Shown here: positions 26,441 to 36,439 of the stretch, in pieces
Position numbering within the stretch: position 1 is the first letter of the stretch
How the letters are laid out: each line of letters starts with the position of its first letter
DNA from: Orenia metallireducens
Lineage (GTDB): Bacteria > Bacillota > Halanaerobiia > Halobacteroidales > Halobacteroidaceae
DNA: 64,000 nt
Direction: 5' to 3'
NCBI RefSeq assembly: GCF_003001995.1
Contig: NZ_PVNB01000005.1
Coordinates: forward strand, 124,001 to 188,000
The notes under the pieces: model-generated
Seen by the model: the letters and a program-made list of their open reading frames with translations, nothing else
Told to the model about the DNA's origin: nothing
Databases searched by the model: none
Program-made: the position numbers and the translations under genes

Positions 26441-26848
26441 TTAAAAACGATAAGAAAGACTAAGTCTAGCACCATATAGACCTATAGCACCACCAGCTGT
26501 CCAAAAATTCCCCTCTTCATTGGGAGTAAATATATAATCCCTACCAACTTCAACATAAGGTATTATTAATAAAATTGTACCCCATCCCCAATATGGATTG
26601 AACTGTCCTACTCTCAATCCAAGCTCAAAATAATTTTTTTGACTATATCCTAAAGCTAAATTAAATCCTTTATAAACAGTAATCAGTTCTTCTTCATTTC
26701 GTTTAGCCCAACCAACATGGGGAAGATCCAATCCAATCATCATTTCTGCATTTGCACTGGCATACTTAACTTCTTCAACTCTAGCAACAATATTCATTAA
26801 AAATAGAGTAACTAGAACTATAATTATAAATAATAAGCTTTTCTTTAT
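26441..26848 (-). CDS. Small exported beta-barrel-like protein with apparent AUA start
   Basis: The ATG at 26797 would give 118 residues without a signal peptide. Upstream in frame lies KKSLLFIIIVLVTLFLM, a textbook signal sequence, with no ATG, GTG or TTG. AGGAGGG at 26858-26864 is spaced 9 bases from an ATA at 26848, so AUA is the likely start (135 residues). The mature part has alternating aromatic/polar strands (NYFELGLRVGQFNPYWG, GAIGLYGARLSLSYRF) and ends in Phe, as outer-membrane barrels do. Its size would suit a small or oligomeric barrel. The exact family is unknown to me. It is monocistronic. Confidence 0.6.
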   Translation of the reverse strand: MKKSLLFIIIVLVTLFLMNIVARVEEVKYASANAEMMIGLDLPHVGWAKRNEEELITVYKGFNLALGYSQKNYFELGLRVGQFNPYWGWGTILLIIPYVEVGRDYIFTPNEEGNFWTAGGAIGLYGARLSLSYRF

Positions 26849-26903
26849 CTTAAAAATCCCTCCTATGAATTCATCTTATATGTATTAAATAGATTCATAT
26901 GAA

Positions 26904-26932
26904 ATTATAACAAATTAATTAGGAACAGTTAA
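26904..26932 (-). promoter_or_regulatory. Promoter of the barrel-like protein gene
   Basis: TTAACT (26927-26932), 17-bp spacer, TATAAT (26904-26909), about 40 bases before the Shine-Dalgarno sequence. The rest of the 26849-27155 gap shows only AT-rich sequence and the following terminator. Confidence 0.6.
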
Positions 26933-27115
26933 GTAAATCAGCTATTTCCCTTCTATCCCCTCTTAAATTTAGCTATAATTGATTTGCTTCCCTTTTGAAT
27001 TAAACTAGTATAATGCATATACATAATAAAATATAAACTCATAATTATCTAATGATTTATTTTTTAAGCTATTATCAAACACTCACATAAGTACTAATAC
27101 CCAGCAAAATAACTT

Positions 27116-27145
27116 TAAAGACAGATATTTTTAAATCTGCCTTTA
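27116..27145 (-). terminator. Terminator of the lipoprotein gene
   Basis: AAAGGCAGAT/ATCTGTCTTT stem just after the stop codon. Confidence 0.8.
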
Positions 27146-27155
27146 ATCTAAAACT

Positions 27156-28016
27156 CTACTTAGCTTCATCTAATTCTTTCAATTTTTGTAAAATCAACTC
27201 TCCCTTAACCTTTATAACCTCTTTTTTCTGCTCTTTAACTGCCTGTTCCAGATCTTCCACTGCTTTGTTCAACTCTTTAACTTTACTTTTCATCTTCTGA
27301 TCTTTTTCAAATTTAAGCTCTATCTGTGGTAATAGTTCCTTAATTTTATCTATATCTTCTATTTGCTTATCAATGTTATTCTCGGTGTCAGTTAGAAAAC
27401 TAAGATACATTATATCTCTAGTATAAGCTTCTACCTTTTTTAAGAGAGTTTTAATCTTGGCATTATAATTACTATATAATTCTGCTATTTCTAAATTAAA
27501 TTGATTTATCTTTAATAAAGTAGCAAGTAATTTTTCATCATTTGATATCTCTGTTAAATCATTCAATTCTCCTTCTATAGAATTTATCTTCTGCTTATCT
27601 ATTAACTCTTCGCTCTCATAACTATTCCAATTTTGATGTAAGCTTTTAATCTCTTTATTAACCTTCTCCCAACTTTCAGTTAAAGTCTTCTCTAAATCCT
27701 TCATCTTTTTTTCATTATTACTCGAGTCTTGATTTGCCTTTGATTCATCCTTTTTAGAACTCTTATTCTGAGAGTTATCTTGATTAGATTTGCTCTCTTT
27801 ATCTTTTGATTTCTTCTCTTCTTGTACCTTCTCATAACCTTCTTCTAGCTTAGTGATAATCTTTTCAACACTCATATTGATATCTGTCAAAGAATTTGGA
27901 GGAGAGCTCTGATTACCCTTACTCTCTTTATTTTCTTCTTGCTTTCCACTACATCCCACCAATTGAATGAAAACTAGACTTATAATTAAGAATAATAATA
28001 CTCTTCTTATCTTCAT
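27156..28016 (-). CDS. Predicted coiled-coil lipoprotein
   Basis: 286 residues with an N-terminal signal ending in the lipobox LVGC, so it is likely processed and lipidated at the cysteine. After a Ser/Asn/Lys-rich low-complexity linker (about 65-105) the protein is almost entirely charged helical heptads (EKTLTESWEKVNKEIK, KAVEDLEQAVKEQKKE). I recognise no catalytic motif. GGAG spaced 8 bases from the ATG at 28016 is preferred over the GTG at 28025. It could be an envelope spacer or chaperone-like protein. It is monocistronic. Confidence 0.7.
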   Translation of the reverse strand: MKIRRVLLFLIISLVFIQLVGCSGKQEENKESKGNQSSPPNSLTDINMSVEKIITKLEEGYEKVQEEKKSKDKESKSNQDNSQNKSSKKDESKANQDSSNNEKKMKDLEKTLTESWEKVNKEIKSLHQNWNSYESEELIDKQKINSIEGELNDLTEISNDEKLLATLLKINQFNLEIAELYSNYNAKIKTLLKKVEAYTRDIMYLSFLTDTENNIDKQIEDIDKIKELLPQIELKFEKDQKMKSKVKELNKAVEDLEQAVKEQKKEVIKVKGELILQKLKELDEAK

Positions 28017-28114
28017 TCTTGCCACTCCTAATCAACTATTTTTCTTTAGTATAATACTAATGCTAATTTAATATTCAAAATAGATAAGATCGTAATAAGT
28101 AACAAATCACAAAA

Positions 28115-28143
28115 AATCAGGCAGCCTGTCAGGCTGCCTGATT
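28115..28143 (-). terminator. Terminator of pflA
   Basis: Very stable AATCAGGCAGCCTG/CAGGCTGCCTGATT stem followed by TTTTTTG on the minus strand. Confidence 0.92.
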
Positions 28144-28150
28144 AATATAT

Positions 28151-28885
28151 CTATTTAACTACAGTATTGATTCCTTTATTAATAAATATCTCTTTAAACT
28201 CTTCCATCTTCTCTCCACTAGGAGGTTCAACATCCTTTAATTCATAATCTAATCCAATTGTCTCCCACTTATGAACCCCTAATTGATGATAAGAAATTAA
28301 CTCAACCTTTTCCAGATTATCTAGTGGTGCTAATAACTCAGTTAACTTCTCTATATACTCTATCTTATCATTGATACCAGGTACAACTACATGCCTAACC
28401 CAAAAACTCTTACCTCTCTCTTCTAACAAATTCAAAATATCCAAAATTTTCTGATTACTAACACCTGTTAACTCCTGATGTTCAATATCATCTATATGCT
28501 TAATATCAAGCAAGACTAAATCAGTATAGGGCAATAACTTCTCAAATTTATCCTTATCAACATATCCAGAAGTATCTAATGCAGTGTGAATATCTTCCTC
28601 TTTACATCTCTTTAATAATTCTAAGACAAAATCTATTTGTAGAGTTGGCTCACCACCTGAAATAGTTATCCCACCCTTAGACCTACTAATAAAAGGTTTA
28701 CACCTTAATATCTTATTCATTAATTCTTCTACTTCTACCTCTTGACCATCGGTCATACACCAAGTATCTGGATTATGGCAGTATTTACATCTAAGAGGAC
28801 ATCCTTGAGTAAAAACAACATACCTAATTCCAGGACCATCTTGAGTTCCCAAACTTTCAACTGAATGAATCCAACCTTTTGCCAT
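28151..28885 (-). CDS. pflA: Pyruvate formate-lyase activating enzyme
   Basis: 244 residues, radical SAM. The cluster motif is CPLRCKYCHNPDTW (CxxxCxxC) at about residues 30-37, followed by GGITISGGEPTLQ. It generates the glycyl radical on PflB using SAM and a [4Fe-4S] cluster. AGAGGAGGG six bases before the inner ATG at 28885 sets the start. It lies 322 bases after pflB with a repeat-rich gap, so it may be co-transcribed by read-through or have its own promoter. Confidence 0.96.
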   Translation of the reverse strand: MAKGWIHSVESLGTQDGPGIRYVVFTQGCPLRCKYCHNPDTWCMTDGQEVEVEELMNKILRCKPFISRSKGGITISGGEPTLQIDFVLELLKRCKEEDIHTALDTSGYVDKDKFEKLLPYTDLVLLDIKHIDDIEHQELTGVSNQKILDILNLLEERGKSFWVRHVVVPGINDKIEYIEKLTELLAPLDNLEKVELISYHQLGVHKWETIGLDYELKDVEPPSGEKMEEFKEIFINKGINTVVK

Positions 28886-28952
28886 TATAATCCCTCCTCT
28901 TTTTATAATCATCTGATTTTTAGCTCAAAGCTTAATGTAACACTATATGGGC

Positions 28953-29100
28953 ATATTGCGACAGTTTTGCTACTAGCTTATAGCTACTGGTTATTAGCTA
29001 AGACCTTAAAAGCTAAAGGCTAGAAGCTAGCAGCGGATTTATCACAAAGGGCTGGTTTTTAGCCCTGAAGGAGTAGCTAATAAAAAAGTGTCGCACTTTC
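28953..29100. repeat. Composite repeat between pflB and pflA
   Basis: Outer ends ATATTGCGACAGTTTT and, inverted, AAGTGCGACACTTTT resemble those at 7337-7400. Inside are a heptamer-repeat element (28969-29034, units GCTACTA, GCTTATA and complement) and a GGATTTATCACAAAGGG hairpin motif (29035-29076) shared with 12104-12141. No coding frame is evident. Confidence 0.6.
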
Positions 29101-29156
29101 ATTATTAAGTCTAACTTTAAATCACAATATTTATAAACATAAAAATCATAAAAAGA

Positions 29157-29187
29157 AATTAGGAGATGAATAATTCATCTCCTAATT
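29157..29187 (-). terminator. Terminator of pflB
   Basis: AATTAGGAGATGAA/TTCATCTCCTAATT stem with loop TAA, then TTCTTTTTATG. Confidence 0.88.
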
Positions 29188-29207
29188 CTTTAATGAAATC
29201 TATTCAA

Positions 29208-31424
29208 TTACATACTCTTATGGAAAGTACGTGCAATTACCTCTTGTTGTTGCTCTGGAGTCAATCTAATAAAGTTTACAGCATATCCAGAAACTCTAAT
29301 AGTTAATTGTGGATACTTCTCTGGATGATCTACTGCATCTAATAATGTTTCACGCTGTAGTACGTTCACATTTAAGTGATGAGCATCTTGATCAAAGTAT
29401 CCATCTAAGATAGATACCAAGTTGTTAACTTGCTCTTCTTCATCAGAACCTAATGCTTTAGGAACGATTGAGAAAGTATTTGAGATACCATCTTGACAAT
29501 AATCATATGGTATCTTAGCTACAGAGTTTAAGGATGCAACTGCACCAGAAGTATCACGTCCATGCATTGGATTCGCACCTGGAGCAAATGGCTCTCCTGC
29601 TTTACGTCCATCAGGAGTAGAACCTGTCTTTTTACCATAAACTACATTAGATGTAATTGTTAAGACAGACATTGAGTGTTTAGCATCTCTATATAACTTG
29701 TGCTTCTGTAATTTAGTCATGAATCTCTTAACAACCTCTACAGCTAATTCATCTACACGGTCATCATCATTACCATATTTAGGGAAGTCCCCTTCAATCT
29801 CAAAGTCAACAATAATTCCTTCTTCATTCTTAATAGGTTTAACTTTAGCATATTTGATAGCACTTAAGGAGTCAGCAATAATTGATAATCCTGCTACACC
29901 AAATCCCATAATTCTTCCTACTTCACTATCATGTAATGCCATCTGTACAGCTTCATAAGCGTACTTGTCATGCATATAGTGAATGATATTTAAAGCATCT
30001 ACATACTGTTCTGTCAACCAATCTAAGAATCTATCAAATTGATCCATTACTTTATTAAACTCTAAAACCTCTCCAGTATAAGGAGTAAATTCTGGTCCTA
30101 CTTGTACTCCACTCTTCTCATCCCGTCCACCATTTAAGGCATAAAGTAATGTTTTAGGTAAGTTACATCTAGCTCCAAAATATTGAATCTCTTTACCAGA
30201 ATCCATCGCAGATACGCAGCATGCAATACCGTAGTCATCACCAAAATTAGGTCTCATAATACAATCATTCTCATACTGAACAGAACTTGTATCTTTAGAT
30301 ACTTTAGCGCAGAATTTCTTAAACCCTTCTGGCATTCTTTCAGACCATAGCACTGTTAAATTTGGTTCTGGAGCAGGTCCTAAGTTATACAATGTATTTA
30401 AAATTCTAAAGCTTGTTTTAGTTACTAATGGACGACCATCAATACCCATTCCACCAACTACTAGAGTTACCCAAAGTGGATCTCCACTGAATAAATCATT
30501 ATACCCTGGTGTTCTTAATTGACGGGCTAATCTTAATTTAACTACAAAGTCATCAACTAACTCTTGAGCTTCTGTTTCAGTTAAATTACCTGCTGCAATA
30601 TCATTTTCGATATAGATATCAAAGAATTCAGCTACTCTACCTAAGGACATTGCAGCACCATTGTTCTCTTGGATAGCTGCTAAGTATCCCATATAAGTCC
30701 ATTGAATTGCTTCATAAGCATTCTCAGCTGGACGACCTAAGTCTAATCCGTAAGTCTCCCCTAATCCTTTTAATTTCTTTAAAGCTCTGATTTGATCAGA
30801 TATCTCTTCTCTTAGACGAATAACCTCTTCAGTCATTGGTCCAGTTAAATGAGCTTTATCCTCTTGTTTAGCTTCAATTAACTTATCTATACCATATAAA
30901 GCTATTCTTCTATAATCACCGATAATTCTTCCACGTCCATAAGCATCTGGTAAACCAGTGATTACACCAGAACGACGAATCTCTCTTAATTGAGAGTTGT
31001 ATACATCAAATACACCATCATTATGAGTCTTTCTATAGGTAGTAAAGATCTCCTTAATCTTATCATTTACTTCATAGCCATAAGCTTCAGCAGCTTGATT
31101 GGCCATTCTGATTCCACCATAAACATTTAAAGTTCTCTTCAATGGTGCATCAGTCTGTAATCCAACAATCTTCTCTAACTCCTTGTCTATATACCCTGCA
31201 TCATAAGCATTTATGTCAGCTACTGTATCAACATCAACGTCTAAAACTCCACCATTTTCAATCTCTTTCCAGATTAACTCAGAACACTTTTCCCAAACCT
31301 TTGTAGTTCTTTCAGTTGGACCTGCTAAAAAAGAGTCATCACCTTCATAGGTCGTATAATTCTTTTGGACAAAATCCCTAACATCAATCTCTTGTTTCCA
31401 TTTACCACTCTTGAAATTAGCCAT
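29208..31424 (-). CDS. pflB: Pyruvate formate-lyase (formate C-acetyltransferase)
   Basis: 738 residues, typical PFL length. The catalytic Cys-Cys pair is in [10 protein letters not shown], and the glycyl-radical glycine is G713 in [10 protein letters not shown] near the C-terminus. These features mark true PFL rather than glycerol dehydratase or other glycyl-radical enzymes. It cleaves pyruvate with CoA to acetyl-CoA and formate, feeding both energy metabolism and the C1 pool used by the purine genes around it. Its leader holds a ZTP riboswitch and additional promoters. Confidence 0.97.
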   Translation of the reverse strand: MANFKSGKWKQEIDVRDFVQKNYTTYEGDDSFLAGPTERTTKVWEKCSELIWKEIENGGVLDVDVDTVADINAYDAGYIDKELEKIVGLQTDAPLKRTLNVYGGIRMANQAAEAYGYEVNDKIKEIFTTYRKTHNDGVFDVYNSQLREIRRSGVITGLPDAYGRGRIIGDYRRIALYGIDKLIEAKQEDKAHLTGPMTEEVIRLREEISDQIRALKKLKGLGETYGLDLGRPAENAYEAIQWTYMGYLAAIQENNGAAMSLGRVAEFFDIYIENDIAAGNLTETEAQELVDDFVVKLRLARQLRTPGYNDLFSGDPLWVTLVVGGMGIDGRPLVTKTSFRILNTLYNLGPAPEPNLTVLWSERMPEGFKKFCAKVSKDTSSVQYENDCIMRPNFGDDYGIACCVSAMDSGKEIQYFGARCNLPKTLLYALNGGRDEKSGVQVGPEFTPYTGEVLEFNKVMDQFDRFLDWLTEQYVDALNIIHYMHDKYAYEAVQMALHDSEVGRIMGFGVAGLSIIADSLSAIKYAKVKPIKNEEGIIVDFEIEGDFPKYGNDDDRVDELAVEVVKRFMTKLQKHKLYRDAKHSMSVLTITSNVVYGKKTGSTPDGRKAGEPFAPGANPMHGRDTSGAVASLNSVAKIPYDYCQDGISNTFSIVPKALGSDEEEQVNNLVSILDGYFDQDAHHLNVNVLQRETLLDAVDHPEKYPQLTIRVSGYAVNFIRLTPEQQQEVIARTFHKSM

Positions 31425-31474
31425 TGTAATCCCCCTTTAGCTTATATTCTTATCTAATTTTATATGATTAAAAA

Positions 31475-31528
31475 TGATAATAATTATCGTTACGAACAAA
31501 TTATAACATATTGTGATTATAATTTCAA
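31475..31528 (-). promoter_or_regulatory. Proximal pflB promoter with near-perfect Fur 7-1-7 box
   Basis: TTGAAA (31523-31528), 17-bp spacer, TATAAT (31500-31505). The site TGATAATAATTATCG at 31475-31489 matches 14 of 15 positions of the 7-1-7 Fur box and sits just after the predicted transcription start. Confidence 0.65.
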
Positions 31529-31711
31529 TCAATTCACTAATTATTAATAATGAATCTCTTTATCAAATCTCTCATAACTAATATTATCATGCTTTCCATA
31601 AATAAACTGTTAGCTATATCACACTTATTATTTAAGGTTTTATTATTTAATATTATATTGTTAAAAACTTATCGCTTCTTTCTAGTAATGATAACTATTT
31701 ATCTTGTTTAA

Positions 31712-31740
31712 ATAATAACATAAGCCATTTTTATAGTCAA
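31712..31740 (-). promoter_or_regulatory. Second pflB-proximal promoter
   Basis: TTGACT (31735-31740), 17-bp spacer, TATTAT (31712-31717). A looser GATAA...TTATC dyad follows at about 31686-31702. The rest of 31530-31915 is AT-rich with no gene visible. Confidence 0.6.
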
Positions 31741-31924
31741 TTAAATTAATTTTTTAGTGAAAACATAAAATTTTCACACAATTCAAACTTAAATAACAAC
31801 TTCAAGAACACTTTTTATGTTATTTATTTATCAAGGTTCAACTTGAATAAAGTAAAAAGTGAGCTTTGAACTCATAATAAAACTTAATAGCAACTAGCTT
31901 TGGGGAATTTTTAACAAAAAATAA

Positions 31925-31966
31925 ACCCACCTGAATAATGACTGATAACTTCATTATCCAGGCGGG
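31925..31966 (-). terminator. Expression-platform terminator of the ZTP riboswitch
   Basis: Stem CCCGCCTG-ATAATGA / TCATTAT-CAGGTGGG followed by TTTATTTTTT. The 5' arm is the conserved CCGCCTG end of the aptamer, so ligand binding and termination are mutually exclusive. Confidence 0.85.
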
Positions 31967-32032
31967 CGACTTTAAAATAGATTATACTCCCCCATGGTTA
32001 ATTCCATGCTTTCCGCCAGTCGTATAATCCTC
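31958..32032 (-). ncRNA. ZTP riboswitch (pfl motif)
   Basis: Minus-strand sequence contains GATTATACGACTGGCGG, a hairpin closing with ACCATGGGGGAG, the complementary GTATAATC, and CGCCCGCCTGG: all conserved blocks of the pfl/ZTP class. It senses ZMP/ZTP, which build up when 10-formyl-tetrahydrofolate is short. Its position ahead of pflB is the arrangement after which the motif was named. Confidence 0.9.
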
Positions 32033-32053
32033 TTTATATTCTTTTATATTTCT

Positions 32054-32082
32054 ATTATATCCGATTTATCAATAATTATCAA
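32054..32082 (-). promoter_or_regulatory. Promoter of the ZTP riboswitch transcript
   Basis: TTGATA (32077-32082), 17-bp spacer, TATAAT (32054-32059), about 22 bases before the aptamer. Confidence 0.75.
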
Positions 32083-32111
32083 ATCATCTAATAATATATT
32101 ATATAAATTGA

Positions 32112-32262
32112 ATTAAAGTTCTTCATATCAAAATCAATACCAAAAGAAAATTTAGACACAGATTTACACTGATAAATACAGATTAAAAATTAAATAAATT
32201 AAGGTTTTAAATCGGATCTTAATCAGATTTTAGTCTGTGTCAAAAAAGGTTTTGATTTATAT
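32112..32262. repeat. Inverted element with about 10-bp tandem units downstream of purA
   Basis: Left arm units ACACAGATTT and ACACTGATAA; right arm complement begins GACACAGACTAAAATCTGAT. Outer ATCAAAA / TTTTGAT ends pair as well. The architecture resembles the heptamer elements but with a longer period. Confidence 0.55.
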
Positions 32263-32311
32263 CTTTTTTATGAAAATTATTAGTTCAACTTATATAGATT
32301 AAATGATTAAT

Positions 32312-33598
<1,287 letters not shown>

Positions 33599-33620
33599 TT
33601 AACAAGCCCCCTCTAAATAA

Positions 33621-33768
33621 GTGTCAGTGTACAGTGTACAGTTGACAGTAGTTTAAGTAAAAATATACTAACTAAATCATCTATAAATAAATTCAATTAA
33701 ATAAGATTATAAGTCAATAATTTTTGAAATGTTTTAACTATAAACCATCAACTGTCAACTGTCAACTA
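33621..33768. repeat. Heptamer-repeat element between purB2 and purA
   Basis: Left arm with GTGTACA GTGTACA and GTTGACA units; right arm with CAACTGT CAACTGT units; AT-rich interior of about 80 bases. It reaches into the 3' end of the second purB gene. Confidence 0.7.
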
Positions 33769-35061
33769 ATTAAGTCCAAGTCTCTGATAAATCACATCTA
33801 TATTCTTTAAATGATAAGAATAATCAAATATCTGCTCTACCTCTTCTTCTTTCATATGTTCAGTTAGTTCACTATCAGCCAACAATAATTCTTTAAAGGT
33901 CTTCTCACTATTCCAAGCTTCAAGAGCATTACGTTGTACGATAGCATAAGCATCATCCCTTAATAAACCTTTATCTACCAATGATAACATTACTTTCTGT
34001 GAAAAGATAAGTCCTTTAGTCTTAGCTAAGTTAGCCTCCATATTCTCCTCATATACAGCTAAATTATCGACTACATCAGTAAATTTATTTAACATATAAT
34101 CAATTAAAATACTACTATCAGGCAATACTACCCTTTCAGGAGAAGAATGGGTCAAATCCCGTTCATGCCATAAATTTACATTATCAAATCCAACATTAGC
34201 ATTTGCTTTAACCACTCTAGATAATCCTGAAATTCTCTCACAGGTAATTGGATTCTTCTTATGAGGCATTGCTGAAGAACCTTTTTGCCCTTTTTTAAAG
34301 CTCTCTTCGATCTCTAAAATATCTGTTCTCTGTAAATTACGAATCTCCGTAGCAAATTTATCTAAAGAACTAGCGATGATAGCCATTACACTCAAATATT
34401 CAGCGTGTCGGTCTCTTTGTAAGATCTGAGAAGAGATAGCAGCAGCTTTTATACCTAACTTCTTACAAGCCAACTCTTCTACCTTGGGACTAATATTAGC
34501 AAAAGTCCCAACTGCTCCAGAGATCTTACCTACACTAATTCTCTCTAATAATTGTTCCACCCGTTCAATATGACGATTGATTTCAGAATACCAGTTAGCT
34601 AACTTCAACCCTAAAGTAACTGGTTCAGCATGAACTCCATGGGTACGACCAATCATAACTCTCATCTTATATTTTTTAGCCTGTCTCGCCAAAGCTTGCT
34701 TTGTTTCCTGTAAATCATCTAAGATTAACTCCAAGCTCTCTTTCATCTGTAAGGCTCGTGCAGTATCTTTAACATCAGAAGATGTCAAACCCATATGTAT
34801 ATACTTTGACTCCTCTCCTAGACTCTCTGCAACTGCTGTTAAGAAAGCTAAGATATCATGACGAGTCTTACTTTCTATCTCTTTGATTCTATCTACACTA
34901 AAGGATGCATTCTCTTTAATCTTCTCCATATCATCTTGAGGAATCTCACCAGTCTCTGTTAAAGCTTCACAGACTGCTATCTCAATATCCAACCATTTAT
35001 TGAACTTATTCTCTTCATCCCAAATCTTCTTCATCCCTGCTAAGGTATATCTATTTATCAT
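33766..35061 (-). CDS. purB: Adenylosuccinate lyase (second), Bacillus type
   Basis: 431 residues, the usual length of Bacillus PurB, with GRTHGVHAEPVTLGLK, MGLTSSDVKDTA and the loop GSSAMPHKKNPITCER, then LWHERDLTHSS. It removes fumarate from adenylosuccinate and SAICAR. With purA downstream it forms a likely AMP-branch unit, separate from the de novo operon that carries the other lyase. AGGAGG lies before the ATG. Confidence 0.93.
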   Translation of the reverse strand: MINRYTLAGMKKIWDEENKFNKWLDIEIAVCEALTETGEIPQDDMEKIKENASFSVDRIKEIESKTRHDILAFLTAVAESLGEESKYIHMGLTSSDVKDTARALQMKESLELILDDLQETKQALARQAKKYKMRVMIGRTHGVHAEPVTLGLKLANWYSEINRHIERVEQLLERISVGKISGAVGTFANISPKVEELACKKLGIKAAAISSQILQRDRHAEYLSVMAIIASSLDKFATEIRNLQRTDILEIEESFKKGQKGSSAMPHKKNPITCERISGLSRVVKANANVGFDNVNLWHERDLTHSSPERVVLPDSSILIDYMLNKFTDVVDNLAVYEENMEANLAKTKGLIFSQKVMLSLVDKGLLRDDAYAIVQRNALEAWNSEKTFKELLLADSELTEHMKEEEVEQIFDYSYHLKNIDVIYQRLGLN

Positions 35062-35213
35062 TTATCGATCCTCCTAGCAATTATTTTTATCACTGCTTCA
35101 TCCATAACTTTAGTTACTAACTATCATTTATAAAATTTAAAATCAACTAATAATTTATAAAGAATAATTAACAACCAAAATGAAATGTTAGTAAATTATT
35201 ATTCAACATTAAT

Positions 35214-35284
35214 ATAATAGCAAACTATTAAATAAAAGTCAACGATAAGTCGAATTTTAATGATTTTCGAATTATTAATATTCG
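35214..35284 (-). promoter_or_regulatory. Promoter of purB2-purA with CGAA boxes
   Basis: TTGACT (35237-35242), 17-bp spacer, TATTAT (35214-35219). Upstream, CGAA cores at 35251 and 35268 and TTCG at 35281-35284 include the symmetric CGAATTATTAATATTCG, similar in spirit to paired PurR boxes. The 305-base gap otherwise contains only the agrD terminator. Confidence 0.6.
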
Positions 35285-35322
35285 TATATTTTATTATTTT
35301 AATGTGATAAAGGATAAATGAA

Positions 35323-35360
35323 AAATAAGACTGGTCCTAATTTTAGGACCAGTCTTATTT
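35323..35360 (-). terminator. Terminator after agrD
   Basis: Perfect AAATAAGACTGGTCCTAA/TTAGGACCAGTCTTATTT stem seven bases beyond the agrD stop. Confidence 0.9.
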
Positions 35361-35366
35361 TAGGTC

Positions 35367-35489
35367 TTATTTATCCTCTTTCAAAGCCTTAGGTAACTCT
35401 GGTTGATAATTACCAGCACCACATGCAGCAACTACATTTTTCTCAGCTGATCTCTTTAACAGCTTAGCTACAACCTCTTTTACCTTCAT
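35367..35489 (-). CDS. agrD: AgrD-like cyclic autoinducer propeptide
   Basis: A 40-residue peptide with the three-part AgrD layout: amphipathic basic N-terminal leader (MKVKEVVAKLLKRSAEKNVV), a core with a single cysteine (C23 in AACGAGNY), and the conserved charged tail QPELPKALKEDK. The tail is what AgrB recognises. Mature signal is expected to be a thiolactone ring starting at C23; its C-terminal boundary (likely around N27-Y28) cannot be fixed. The ATG overlaps the agrB stop as ATGA, so the two are translationally coupled. It was found by reading the 3' side of agrB by hand. Confidence 0.88.
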   Translation of the reverse strand: MKVKEVVAKLLKRSAEKNVVAACGAGNYQPELPKALKEDK

Positions 35490-36124
35490 CGACTCACCCC
35501 CTTTCTTATACTATCTACTCTTATATACTCTTTATTGAATAATTTATAAGCTAACGGAGTTATCGTAAATATCTGCCAAACAACCCCAAATAAACTACTC
35601 AAGACATAGCTATCCACCTCTAACATTAAGTATAGACTAAAATCGATTAGTAGCACAATAAAAAAAGCAATAAATGAACTGATCTTTAACCTAACCCTTT
35701 TGGGTAGAGCAGTCAATGGCTTCTCCTTCACCCCTGCTGGAGCATAAGAATAGATCAGAATAGCCCCTATCATTAGTACCAGCCATAATAATATAAAGAT
35801 AACTCCCCGATTTATACTCATTACTAAATAATTAGCTAACAATCCTAACCCCACACAGACCACTGTACCCAATAAAGCACACCTTACATAGGTAGAAGCA
35901 TGGAAACCCCCTGAGAACCTTCTAATTATCCCGATACTAATTGCAGCAGTTACTGCCAATTCAGGTACACCGACCATTAACCCTACTATTACTATCGCTA
36001 TCAAATCGATGACCGTTACCAATATCATCCTCAGCCCATAACCCATTATCTCCTGCTCATCATCAGAATAGTCTTTATAATAATAAGTAACTACCTTATT
36101 ACTTAACAATCCTAACTTGTCCAT
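35486..36124 (-). CDS. agrB: AgrB-type autoinducer peptide-processing membrane protease
   Basis: 212 residues, polytopic, with the AgrB catalytic dyad H75 and C82 in RRFSGGFHASTYVRC, spaced 7 apart as in S. aureus (H77/C84). The APAGVKEKPL segment following the central helices is also characteristic. It cleaves the AgrD tail and forms the thiolactone. GGAGGTG six bases before the ATG at 36124 excludes the longer upstream start. It is coupled to agrD downstream, and the array of membrane proteins and kinase lies upstream in the same direction. Confidence 0.94.
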   Translation of the reverse strand: MDKLGLLSNKVVTYYYKDYSDDEQEIMGYGLRMILVTVIDLIAIVIVGLMVGVPELAVTAAISIGIIRRFSGGFHASTYVRCALLGTVVCVGLGLLANYLVMSINRGVIFILLWLVLMIGAILIYSYAPAGVKEKPLTALPKRVRLKISSFIAFFIVLLIDFSLYLMLEVDSYVLSSLFGVVWQIFTITPLAYKLFNKEYIRVDSIRKGVSR

Positions 36125-36354
36125 CTGGCACACCTCCACTAATAAAATAATCATATCCCTTGCGATTGAATCTTATCTCTTCAAGCCAATTCTAAAAGCA
36201 ACTTGACCTAAATAAAAATATCTATAGTAGACCAAGCTGTAATATAATTAAATCACCAGCAAATCAAAACATTACAGGATAGTACACACTATGGACTACT
36301 TAAATTACTAGAATTTGAAACTGATTCAATCTAACATTATAACTTAAGTTAATT

Positions 36355-36408
36355 TTATCTTTTAAAGCAGGTTGTCAAAAATTTCCGAAAATAGTATATT
36401 CTCATCAT
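36355..36408 (-). CDS. Candidate 17-residue leader peptide upstream of agrB
   Basis: ATGATG preceded by GGGGAG (36414-36419) opens a 17-codon frame, MMRIYYFRKFLTTCFKR, then stop. It lies about 35 bases after a good promoter and 230 bases before agrB. It is basic and aromatic with one cysteine near the end. It could be a regulatory leader peptide or a second signal; no family is recognised. Short frames with a Shine-Dalgarno sequence can occur by chance. Confidence 0.35.
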   Translation of the reverse strand: MMRIYYFRKFLTTCFKR

Positions 36409-36439
36409 ATTAACTCCCCACTATCTTATTTATATTCTA

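Noticed and set aside
36341-36380. Additional promoter TTGACA...TATAAT before agrB
   Set aside because: The hexamers are 31 bases apart, too far for sigma-A; only the upstream TTGCAT-17-TATAAT is accepted.
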